Below are positions 7,405 through 15,871 of a stretch of 25,196 bases of DNA, piece after piece (within the stretch, counting starts at the first letter, position 1; each line of letters opens with the position of its first letter). The notes under the pieces were generated by a model that saw nothing but the letters and a program-made list of their open reading frames with translations, ran no database searches and was not told the DNA's origin. The position numbers and the translations under genes were made by a program. The DNA comes from CANNDT01 sp945876205 (GTDB lineage: Bacteria; Acidobacteriota; Vicinamibacteria; Vicinamibacterales; UBA2999), in NCBI GenBank assembly GCA_947503365.1, contig CANNDT010000066.1, positions 1-25,196 of the forward strand, read 5' to 3'.

Positions 7405-8544
7405 ATGAGCCTACCGACCATCAGAGCGCTACTTCTCGCGCTGGCCCTGCCGGCGCTGGCCGCTGACGGCGCGTCCGGGCAGGCGATCGACGGGCTGGCG
7501 CAGGCGCGAGCGCTCGCGATCGCCGGCAGTCGCGCTGAGGCGATCACCCAGCTCCGCGAGCGGCTCGCCGTCGCGCCGGCCGACGACGATGTGCGCCTGT
7601 TGCTCGGAACGGTGCTCTCGTGGGATGGCTCGTACGACGAGGCGCGCACCCTTCTCCAGCAGGTGGTGGCCGCGCGTCCGGCCGACACCGACGCGCTCGG
7701 AGCGCTGCTGAATGTCCAAATCTGGTCCGGGCGCCCGCGCGAGGCGAAGGCGCTGGCCCAACGCGGGTTGGAACTGTCGCCGAACAGCAGCCAGTTCCTG
7801 CAGGGACGACAGCGCGCGGTGGACGCGATCGATCGGCTGCGCCCCTGGGAGGTGTCAGCGAGCGAGAGTTACGACTGGTTCAGCGATCGACGCACGTCCT
7901 GGCGTGAACACCAGATGTCGGTGCGGCGCGCCACGCCGGCCGGCTCGATCATCGTGCGCGGGTCCCGCGCCGAGCGCTTCGACCTGTCCGATGACCAGTT
8001 CGAGGTCGAGATGTACCCGCGCTTCGGCGCCGGCACCTCCGCCTATCTCTCGGCCGGCTGGGCCCCCGACCAGCGGCTCTACCCCGAGTACCGCTATGCC
8101 GCCGATCTCTTTCAAGCGCTCGGCGCCGGTTTCGAAGGATCGCTCGGGTTCAGGCGGCTCGTGTTCAGCGCGAAGACCGATATCTACGTCGCCACGCTCA
8201 ACAAGTACGTGGGCAACTGGCTGCTCACCAGCCGCCTGTTCTACGTGCCCGACAGGACCGGCGCCACATCGCGCTCGTACCACGGGGCGTTGCGACGCTA
8301 TTTCGGCGCCGATGGGACCAGCTACGTCGGCGCGCGCTACAGCCACGGTTCCGCGCGGGAGGAAGTGCGGAACGTCAACGACTTCGAGGTACTCAGATCT
8401 AATACCGTCGCCGGCGAGGTGAGTACCGCCCTGGGCCCCCGGCTCCGCCTGGGCGTGTCCGGCAGCACCAGCGATCAGGATCGCGTGAATCTCCTGACGC
8501 TCCGCCAGAACTCCGTCTCCGCAGCACTCAGCGTCAAGTTCTGA
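7405..8544 (+). CDS. YaiO-like TPR and outer-membrane beta-barrel protein
   Basis: This 379-residue protein has an N-terminal signal peptide (hydrophobic core 7-19, likely cleavage near ALA/AA at 19-21). Three TPR-like helical pairs follow (about 31-58, 64-91 and 98-127; for example LSWDGSYDEARTLLQQVV and IWSGRPREAKALAQRG). Residues about 145-379 alternate hydrophobic and polar residues with many aromatics, as in transmembrane beta-strands, and the chain ends in Phe, the usual outer-membrane assembly signal. TPR followed by barrel is the layout of PgaA and BcsC, and the size fits the YaiO family. The predicted role is a polysaccharide export channel across the outer membrane for the product of the glycosyltransferase encoded divergently. 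ATG 7405 is supported by GGAG 5 nt upstream. The family call is from pattern, not a search. Confidence 0.83.
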   Translation: MSLPTIRALLLALALPALAADGASGQAIDGLAQARALAIAGSRAEAITQLRERLAVAPADDDVRLLLGTVLSWDGSYDEARTLLQQVVAARPADTDALGALLNVQIWSGRPREAKALAQRGLELSPNSSQFLQGRQRAVDAIDRLRPWEVSASESYDWFSDRRTSWREHQMSVRRATPAGSIIVRGSRAERFDLSDDQFEVEMYPRFGAGTSAYLSAGWAPDQRLYPEYRYAADLFQALGAGFEGSLGFRRLVFSAKTDIYVATLNKYVGNWLLTSRLFYVPDRTGATSRSYHGALRRYFGADGTSYVGARYSHGSAREEVRNVNDFEVLRSNTVAGEVSTALGPRLRLGVSGSTSDQDRVNLLTLRQNSVSAALSVKF

Positions 8545-8896
8545 TCGATCCGCCCTGACCGGTTAACCGTCCATTACCCACACCGAAGCCGTCAGCCCGA
8601 CCATGAGCTCATCAGGAAAGCTGGGCCGTGCGCAGCGATGTGCAGAATCTCTAAGGAAACTCTATGTCTCCGTACTTCCGTGGCCCGTGATCGGATTGGC
8701 ACGCCGCCTGCTCTACAGGGGTCCAGATAGACAGTTTCCTCATCCCGTAGCGAAAGTGGCGGGACCAATCCTCAGTCACCCCACCTGTGCAAACGGGGGA
8801 GGCCACAAGCCTCCCTCCTGCCCCATCCATGCGCCCCTAACTCGGTCAGATTCAAGCAGTAACGTCCGTGTGACGGCTCGTCTGATGTGCGAAAAT
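8545..8896. other. Gene-free spacer of lower GC content
   Basis: No convincing gene is seen here. An ATG-started frame (8603-8956) has no ribosome binding site, no recognisable domain and unnatural composition, and it runs through the nrdJ control sites. GC is visibly lower than in the flanking genes (about 52% at 8641-8700). A perfect 10-bp palindrome, CGGTTAACCG, lies at 8560-8569 just after the yaiO-like gene, and a hairpin lies at 8795-8817 (separate entry). Confidence 0.5.
8795..8817. other. GC-rich hairpin in spacer, possible terminator of the yaiO-like gene
   Basis: GGGAGGC (8797-8803) and GCCTCCC (8809-8815) pair perfectly around a 5-nt loop CACAA. One G-T and one G-C pair extend the stem to 9 bp. 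No T-tract follows, so it is not a classic intrinsic terminator. It is the only strong stem between the yaiO-like gene and the nrdJ control region. Confidence 0.35.
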
Positions 8897-8912
8897 AGTC
8901 TACATATTGCGA
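8897..8912. promoter_or_regulatory. NrdR box 1 (inverted orientation)
   Basis: Read on the minus strand this 16-mer is TCGCAATATGTAGACT. It fits the published NrdR consensus ACACWATATATWGTGT at the core: C, W, A, T, A, T, T, W and G all match. NrdR is the ATP/dATP-sensing repressor of ribonucleotide reductase genes. The site lies about 40 bp upstream of the nrdJ -35. Confidence 0.7.
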
Positions 8913-8928
8913 CTGCCCTAGAAGAAAG

Positions 8929-8944
8929 TCGCTATATGTTGTGG
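8929..8944. promoter_or_regulatory. NrdR box 2
   Basis: TCGCTATATGTTGTGG matches the NrdR consensus core closely (C-W-A-T-A-T-x-T-W-G-T-G). It starts exactly 32 bp after box 1, about three helical turns. Paired NrdR boxes are typically spaced this way so that NrdR oligomers bind one face of the helix. Confidence 0.72.
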
Positions 8945-8952
8945 TTTCCGGC

Positions 8953-8981
8953 TTGACAAAGCAGATCACGGGGCGCACTAT
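8953..8981 (+). promoter_or_regulatory. Probable sigma70-type promoter of nrdJ
   Basis: A perfect -35 TTGACA (8953-8958) is followed after 17 bp by CACTAT (8976-8981), a weak -10. TATGGC at 8979-8984 is an alternative. The -35 starts 8 bp after NrdR box 2. Transcription would start near 8988, giving a leader of about 140 nt before the nrdJ ATG. Confidence 0.55.
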
Positions 8982-9057
8982 GGCCGGGCGCTAAACGAGG
9001 TTATGAAGGCAGGAAGCGCCCAGCATTCCGGCCGACCAGTTCTCCCCCAGGTCATCT

Positions 9058-9121
9058 CGGGGCGCACATCACAATAAGTTTTCGGGACGCACCAAGGGGT
9101 TCGTGCGTCCGCGTTCGGAGG
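9058..9121 (+). promoter_or_regulatory. Structured nrdJ leader with repeats, hairpin and ribosome binding site
   Basis: The decamer CGGGRCGCAC occurs at 8969-8978, 9058-9067 and 9083-9092. The last copy pairs with a reverse complement: GGACGCAC (9085-9092) with GTGCGTCC (9103-9110), a perfect 8-bp stem with a 10-nt loop. A further 7-bp stem is possible between 8986-8992 and 9015-9021. The Shine-Dalgarno GGAGG (9117-9121) starts 6 nt after the hairpin, with 6 nt to the ATG. I looked for cobalamin-riboswitch motifs because the enzyme is B12-dependent and did not find them. Confidence 0.45.
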
Positions 9122-9127
9122 AAAGAA

Positions 9128-11959
<2,832 letters not shown>

Positions 11960-11978
11960 TCGCTAACTGAATTGATCG

Positions 11979-12014
11979 TGGGGCGAGCCTTGTCAGGCTC
12001 GCCCCATTTTATTT
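11979..12014 (+). terminator. Intrinsic terminator of nrdJ
   Basis: A perfect 12-bp GC-rich stem (11979-11990 with 11995-12006) around the 4-nt loop TGTC is followed directly by TTTTATTT (12007-12014). It begins 20 nt after the nrdJ stop. A second small hairpin, GCGGACC-TTTAC-GGTCCGC (12040-12058), follows without a T-tract. Confidence 0.9.
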
Positions 12015-12064
12015 GCGGCGCGAACCTTCTTGATGCGGTGCGGACCTTTACGGTCCGCGAAGAC

Positions 12065-12357
12065 GCCGCTTGCGCCGTGCCGGCCATCCCTGCGCCGGCT
12101 CCGCACGCCGGGAACGCTCCTGCCGCTCGTACTCTGACGATGCCGCCGCGAGTAAGGGGCGATTCCAACGACAGCCATCGTGGCATGCACCTTCCGAGCT
12201 GATTCGATCGCTCCGGATCACGCGGACCGAACTCGCGGCGAAGAATCGCTCCACTCGCGTTCCTGCTCCCGCCTTCGCGCTGCGCGCTTCGGCGCGCAAG
12301 TCGCAATGCGCGGCGTGCTCCGAACGGCGCAGGGCTGTCCGCCACGGCGCAAGCGGC
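12065..12357. repeat. Dispersed element with terminal inverted repeats, copy 1
   Basis: This 293-bp non-coding element matches 14523-14841 with about 20 substitutions by eye. Its ends are inverted repeats: 12065-12097 pairs with 12325-12357 at 30 of 33 positions. A 7-bp stem with a UUCG-type tetraloop lies inside (12281-12298). I see no transposase gene and no clear target-site duplication. Size, end structure and lack of coding capacity resemble a MITE or a large structured intergenic repeat. Alternative-frame readings of this element produce Arg/Ala-rich peptides that should not be taken as genes. Confidence 0.85.
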
Positions 12358-12397
12358 GCTGAGCGAGGCCTACAGTTGTAGAGGCGGATCTAGTCGC

Positions 12398-12796
12398 TCA
12401 CGTACCGTCGTATTGCTGGTCGCTGACCTGCTCCTGCCAGTCCACCGCCTTGCCGTCGAGCCGTTCGTGCACCGCGATGTGCGTCATCGCCGTTGTCGGC
12501 GCGGCGCCGTGCCAGTGCTTTTCACCAGGTGCAATCCACACCACGTCGCCAGGCCGGATCGTTTCGATCGCTTCGCCCCAGCGCTGCGCGCGGCCGCAGC
12601 CAGCGGTGACGATCAGCGTCTGTCCGAGCGGATGCGTGTGCCACGCCGTGCGCGCGCCCGGCTCGAACGTCACGCTCGCCCCGGCAACCCGCGCCGGATC
12701 CGGTGCCTGAAACAGCGGGTCGATGCGGACCGTGCCGGTGAACCAGTCTGCCGGCCCTCTTCCTGAAGGCTGTGATCCGCTTCGCTTGATGTCCAT
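12398..12796 (-). CDS. Mn-dependent cupin, (R)-hydroxynitrile lyase-like
   Basis: This 132-residue single-domain cupin contains WHTHPLGQ (52-59) and GEKHWHG (91-97). The spacing places metal ligands at His53, His55, Gln59 and His94, with a further His106, the same numbers I recall for the Granulicella tundricola hydroxynitrile lyase (GtHNL), and the sequence follows that family from the first residues (M-x-I-K-R) to the end. Family members interconvert cyanohydrins with aldehyde and HCN in vitro; the natural role is unknown, and many homologues are simply annotated as cupins. I chose ATG 12794-12796 because GGAGGGG lies just upstream (2 nt gap) and the family N-terminus aligns there; an open GTG start at 12904 adds 36 unrelated residues. 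Residue 110 is His where GtHNL, as I recall, has Gln. Confidence 0.9.
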   Translation of the reverse strand: MDIKRSGSQPSGRGPADWFTGTVRIDPLFQAPDPARVAGASVTFEPGARTAWHTHPLGQTLIVTAGCGRAQRWGEAIETIRPGDVVWIAPGEKHWHGAAPTTAMTHIAVHERLDGKAVDWQEQVSDQQYDGT

Positions 12797-12944
12797 TGCC
12801 CCTCCGACACCAAGATTAGCGGAAGCGCTCCACCCGCGCGAAGAGTCGGAGGTTGGCCTGCTTACGCGAAGACGCGCTCCGACTCCGCGGTGATCGGCAC
12901 ACACGCTGTCGCCACTGCCAGGGCGACCCGGAGCGCTCGTGAGT

Positions 12945-14087
12945 CTATTTCACGGCCGTCAGCATCATCTCGACTGAGGCCTCGGCACCCATCAGCGGCG
13001 TGCCCATCGTGAACCGCACGGGAAACGCCTTCGGGAAGACCGCGCGATACGCCGTGTCCATCTGCGCGGCTTGCGACATGTCCGGCAGGAAGGCGGTGGC
13101 CTCGACGACGTCGGCCCAGGTGTACCCAGCCGCCGTGAGCGCGCGCCCCAGCCGCGTCATCATCTCCCTCGTCTGCGCCGCCACGTCCCCCTTGTTGGTC
13201 GGGGTGTTGCCGGTCATGCCGGCGACGTAGAGCCGCCGGCCGACCTGAATCGCGGGACTCAGGTTGGCGCCCGCGCGACCGGGTGTGCCGTCGGCATTGG
13301 GCGGAACGATCGCCTTCCGGCCCGGATCCTTGACGGCCACCATTGCGACCTCGAGGAGATAGTCGGCGTTCGGCAGCGTCGCCTTAGCCGTGGCGCGCGC
13401 CGGCGGCGCACTTGGAAAGTAGGTGCGGTATTCGCTATTCATCGCCTGGAAGCCGGCGGCATCGGCAATGAACACGCGCGAGGAGGCGACGTCTGCCAGC
13501 GTCATCCCGGCCGCGCCGAGAATCGCGCCGGCCATGGTCATGACGGTCTTGGTCTGCGCGGTCATGTCACCGGTGATGTTGGTGTTGTCGGTGGTGTTGC
13601 GGCTGACGAGGCCGGCGAGAAACAGCGTGTTGCCGCTCTTGATGCCGTAGCTGTACGGCCCCGGCGGCTTGAGCCAGCCGGTGGGGAGCACGACGGTCCG
13701 CTCGCCGCCAGTTGGAACCGCCGTGACCGACAGCTCGACGAGCGCACCGGCGGATGCCAGCGGCTGGTCGACGATGATCGTCGTGCGAGCGGGCGGATCC
13801 TTCGGCCAGTACTTCGCGAACACCGCGTTCACCGCGGCGCCGTCGGCCGCGCTCTTGAGGACGACCGCGACGTTCGCCACATTGGCGAGCGTCGATCCTT
13901 CGGCCTTGAGCGTCGCCGCGACAGCCTCGAGCGCGGCCGTCGTCTGCGCGGTGACATCAGCGCCGGGAGCGACCACCGAGCTCAGGTAGACGAGACCGTC
14001 AGATTTCACGGCCGCTTTGACAGGAGACTCGGCGAAGGTGGGGACAGCGATGAAGACGATGAGTGCGAGTGCTGATATCAGGCGCAT
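12945..14087 (-). CDS. Exported protein with three tandem RidA (YjgF/Rid) domains
   Basis: This 380-residue protein has a signal peptide (hydrophobic 4-17, likely cleavage after TFA at 19) and three consecutive Rid-fold units: about 22-125, 140-253 and 275-380. Each unit has the family's A-Q-T or A-A-Q-T helix (47-50, 177-179, 303-306), a T-x-A-D-V or T-L-A-N-V segment, and the terminal P-P-A-R...E block, with candidate catalytic Arg101/Arg231/Arg358 and Glu118/Glu246/Glu373. RidA enzymes are normally single-domain cytosolic trimers that hydrolyse reactive imines. Three domains in one chain suggests a covalent pseudo-trimer outside the cytoplasm, where the usual substrate would not be expected, so the function is open. 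ATG 14085-14087 is preceded by GGAG at 4 nt. The cupin gene lies 148 nt downstream on the same strand. Confidence 0.88.
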   Translation of the reverse strand: MRLISALALIVFIAVPTFAESPVKAAVKSDGLVYLSSVVAPGADVTAQTTAALEAVAATLKAEGSTLANVANVAVVLKSAADGAAVNAVFAKYWPKDPPARTTIIVDQPLASAGALVELSVTAVPTGGERTVVLPTGWLKPPGPYSYGIKSGNTLFLAGLVSRNTTDNTNITGDMTAQTKTVMTMAGAILGAAGMTLADVASSRVFIADAAGFQAMNSEYRTYFPSAPPARATAKATLPNADYLLEVAMVAVKDPGRKAIVPPNADGTPGRAGANLSPAIQVGRRLYVAGMTGNTPTNKGDVAAQTREMMTRLGRALTAAGYTWADVVEATAFLPDMSQAAQMDTAYRAVFPKAFPVRFTMGTPLMGAEASVEMMLTAVK

Positions 14088-14456
14088 GGGGCTCCGTGGG
14101 AACAGAGGATCGAGACGTCACCTTGAAGAGCAAGGACTGGTCCCACGTCATCGCGACGACGCGCGAGCCCGGTCAGCGCACGATCAGCCAATGAACATCG
14201 GGCTATTCCGCGTGATCGCATCGATCGATCCAAGCGCGACGTTCGCCGCGATGTTCAGACCAGATTGTCGGGAGCGATCAGGAAAGCAGCGCAATTGTTC
14301 CCTGCGCTCACCCAATCACCGCGTAGGGTGCGTGTCGCCGCTCACCGATGTCCCAGAAGATTGCTCGTGTTGGAAAGGTGGAGCACCGCTCGTCGGAACG
14401 AAAATGTTCCTTCCGTCGTCGAGAGGCACGTTTTCGGCGCAGACTAACGCGGCGTC
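14088..14456. other. Gene-free spacer upstream of the RidA-like gene
   Basis: I see no gene, RNA or repeat that I can support. Short open frames lack ribosome binding sites and recognisable domains. The promoter of the leftward RidA-like gene should be here, but no convincing -35/-10 pair stands out. Confidence 0.4.
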
Positions 14457-14484
14457 GTACGTAGTGTCCGGCTTTAGCCGGACC
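14457..14484 (+). repeat. REP-like palindromic repeat, copy A
   Basis: GTACGTAGTGTCCGGC is followed by the 4-nt loop TTTA and then GCCGGACC, giving a perfect 7-bp stem (14466-14472 with 14477-14483). The same 28-nt design recurs inverted at 16921-16948, with identity outside the stem as well (GTACG-x-AG). Shared flanks make a dispersed repeat family more likely than two unrelated hairpins. Confidence 0.65.
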
Positions 14485-14522
14485 GTCGTAACCCTGCGCG
14501 CCATCTACGTATGCCGTTGAAC

Positions 14523-14841
14523 GCCGCTTGCGCCGTGCCGGACATCCCTGCGCCGGCTACGCACGCCGGGAACGCTCCTGCCGCTCGTACACTATCGATG
14601 TCGCCGCGAGTAAGGGGTGATGCCAACGACGTCCGTCGTGGCATGCACCTTCCGAGCTGATTCGATCGCCATCGATCACGCGGAACGAACTCGCGGCGCG
14701 GAATCGCTCCACTCGCGTTCCTGCTCCCGCCTTCGCGCTGCGCGCTTCGGCGCGCAAGTCGCAGCGCGCGGCGTGCTCCGAACGGCGCAGCGCGCGGCGT
14801 GCTCCGAACGGCGCAGGGCTGTCCGGCACGGCGCAAGCGGC
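14523..14841. repeat. Dispersed element with terminal inverted repeats, copy 2
   Basis: This is the second copy of the element at 12065-12357, in the same orientation. The terminal inverted repeats are better preserved here: 14523-14555 pairs with 14809-14841 at 32 of 33 positions. It is exactly 26 bp longer than copy 1, and a perfect 26-bp tandem duplication (14765-14790 and 14791-14816) explains the difference. The UUCG hairpin is conserved at 14739-14756. No coding capacity is seen. Confidence 0.87.
14765..14816. repeat. Perfect 26-bp tandem duplication inside element copy 2
   Basis: Two identical 26-bp units lie head to tail next to the right terminal repeat. Copy 1 of the element has only one unit. 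Slippage or template switching during replication of the structured end is a simple explanation. Confidence 0.9.
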
Positions 14842-14888
14842 TAAGTCCCCGCCTCAGACACAGAAGACCTGACAGTCCCGAAACGATA

Positions 14889-15140
14889 GAGGCAGCCGTC
14901 CGTGTGCACCTGGAATGGCGGGATTATGACGGTCGAATGGCCGGTCGTCGTCTGCGAATGCCCGGTGACGACCTCGAATGGCGAAGAACCCATGCAACAT
15001 GACGGCTGCGCCCCTGTCATGGACATCTGATCGGGTGTCATGAGGCGGTGATCGCCTGTTGATGCCGGCTGATCGCCCGTCACAGGCCGGTGTGCACCTC
15101 GGATAGCCGGCGATCACCTAAACATGGACCGTGATCTAGG
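14889..15140. repeat. Degenerate 21-bp-period tandem array, possible IS21-type end
   Basis: Cut every 21 bp from 14889, the sequence stacks into about 12 related units. CGAATGGC-like cores recur at 14913, 14935, 14956 and 14976, TGTCATG starts units at 15015 and 15036, and TGATC near the unit end recurs in units from 15015, 15036, 15057 and 15120. TGTGCACC occurs at 14903-14910 and 15091-15098. IS21-family elements carry multiple roughly 20-bp transposase-binding repeats at their ends, so this may be a remnant of one, but no istA or istB sequence is present. The unit is too short and the array has no spacers, so it is not CRISPR. Confidence 0.6.
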
Positions 15141-15253
15141 AGTCTGATTCACAGCACTTTCTCAATGGCTGCGCTCATGGGGGACTGAGCGCGAAGGCGG
15201 CGTGCCAGCACGCCGTTGCAGGCCTCAGGGCGGTTGCGAGGCATCACAGTGCG

Positions 15254-15291
15254 TTGCCTGCAGACCGCGTGATGGTGCTAGCATCCTCCAC
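15254..15291 (+). promoter_or_regulatory. Possible promoter giving a leaderless terB-like transcript
   Basis: TTGCCT (15254-15259) and an extended -10 TGC-TAGCAT (TAGCAT 15279-15284) are separated by 19 bp. The predicted start of transcription is at or next to the TTG start codon at 15292. No Shine-Dalgarno is visible, which fits leaderless translation. Confidence 0.35.
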
Positions 15292-15807
15292 TTGAAGTCG
15301 ATACGCAGCTGGCTGGGCCTTGATACCCGTGACGAGCGCGAGTATGCGCCGCTCCGCGAGACGCTGAATGCGCTCGATCATCTCGAACCGGAGCGTGCGC
15401 GCTTCCTCGCCGCGTTTGCGTATCTCCTCGGCCGCGTCGCGCACGCGGATCAGCACGTGTCGGCGGAAGAAACCAGCGCCATGGAAGCGCTCGTACGCGA
15501 GCAGGGGCAGTTGTCGAACGACCAGGCGATGGTCGTGACGCAACTGGCGAAGACCAGCAACCTCCTGTTTGGCGGAACGGCCAACTTCCTGGTCGCGAGG
15601 GAGTTCTCGGGATTGGCGACCTACGACCAGAAGCTGGCGCTCATGCGCTGCCTGTTCGCGGTGGCGGCAACAGACCAGTCCATTTCAACCACTGAAGAAG
15701 GCGAAATCCATCGCATCGCGACAGAGCTGCGCATTGATCAACCAGATCTCGTCGCGCTGCGCATTCAGCACCAGCGGTACCTGCCCGGCCGATCGCGCGA
15801 GTCCTAG
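15292..15807 (+). CDS. TerB-like helical protein
   Basis: This 171-residue protein has no signal peptide and matches the TerB/DjlA-type helical fold. Residues 45-75 contain the acidic repeat GRVAHADQHVSAEETSAMEALV and residues about 123-145 a second one, FAVAATDQSISTTEEGEIHRIA, which resemble the two metal-binding A-D-G/Q-x-(V/I)-S-x-x-E motifs of the family. TerB proteins were named for tellurite resistance but are widespread and mostly of unknown function. I prefer TTG 15292 as start because the conserved region and a -10 element fit it. The frame is open upstream to GTG 15202, but that extension is Cys/Arg-rich and unlike the family. The gene is alone and converges on the amidohydrolase gene. 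Confidence 0.72.
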   Translation: MKSIRSWLGLDTRDEREYAPLRETLNALDHLEPERARFLAAFAYLLGRVAHADQHVSAEETSAMEALVREQGQLSNDQAMVVTQLAKTSNLLFGGTANFLVAREFSGLATYDQKLALMRCLFAVAATDQSISTTEEGEIHRIATELRIDQPDLVALRIQHQRYLPGRSRES

Positions 15808-15864
15808 GCTCTGGACTTTAGGCCCTCGGCTCTGGCAAAAGCCGAGGGCCTAAAGCCCAGAGCC
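15807..15864. terminator. Bidirectional hairpin terminator between convergent genes
   Basis: CTTTAGGCCCTCGGC (15816-15830) pairs perfectly with 15841-15855 around a 10-nt loop. An outer 8-bp stem (15807-15814 with 15857-15864) is separated by one 1x1 mismatch, making 23 pairs in all. It starts at the last base of the terB-like stop codon and ends 8 nt before the amidohydrolase stop, so it can serve both strands. There is no long T-tract. Confidence 0.72.
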
Positions 15865-15871
15865 CAAAGCC

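Noticed and set aside
8603..8956. 117-codon plus-strand frame in the spacer before nrdJ
   Set aside because: It has no Shine-Dalgarno or domain, and it runs through the NrdR boxes and into the -35.
8983..9127. Cobalamin riboswitch upstream of nrdJ
   Set aside because: I could not find the B12 box or the conserved core motifs. Only simple hairpins and repeats are visible.
11986..12357. Arg/Ala-rich small proteins from frames in the element at 12065 and its copy at 14523
   Set aside because: Both copies yield similar peptides in several frames because the DNA itself is repeated. The inverted ends and lack of ribosome binding sites indicate non-coding DNA.
12797..12904. N-terminal extension of the cupin to GTG 12904
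   Set aside because: The family N-terminus and a GGAGGGG ribosome binding site fit ATG 12796. The added 36 residues have no similarity to the family.
14841..15117. Minus-strand frames of 80-87 codons with apparent 7-residue repeats
   Set aside because: The 7-residue pattern simply reflects the 21-bp DNA period; there is no start context or composition of a real protein.
14889..15140. 21-bp-period array as a CRISPR array
   Set aside because: The units are contiguous and degenerate, without unique spacers or an adjacent cas gene.
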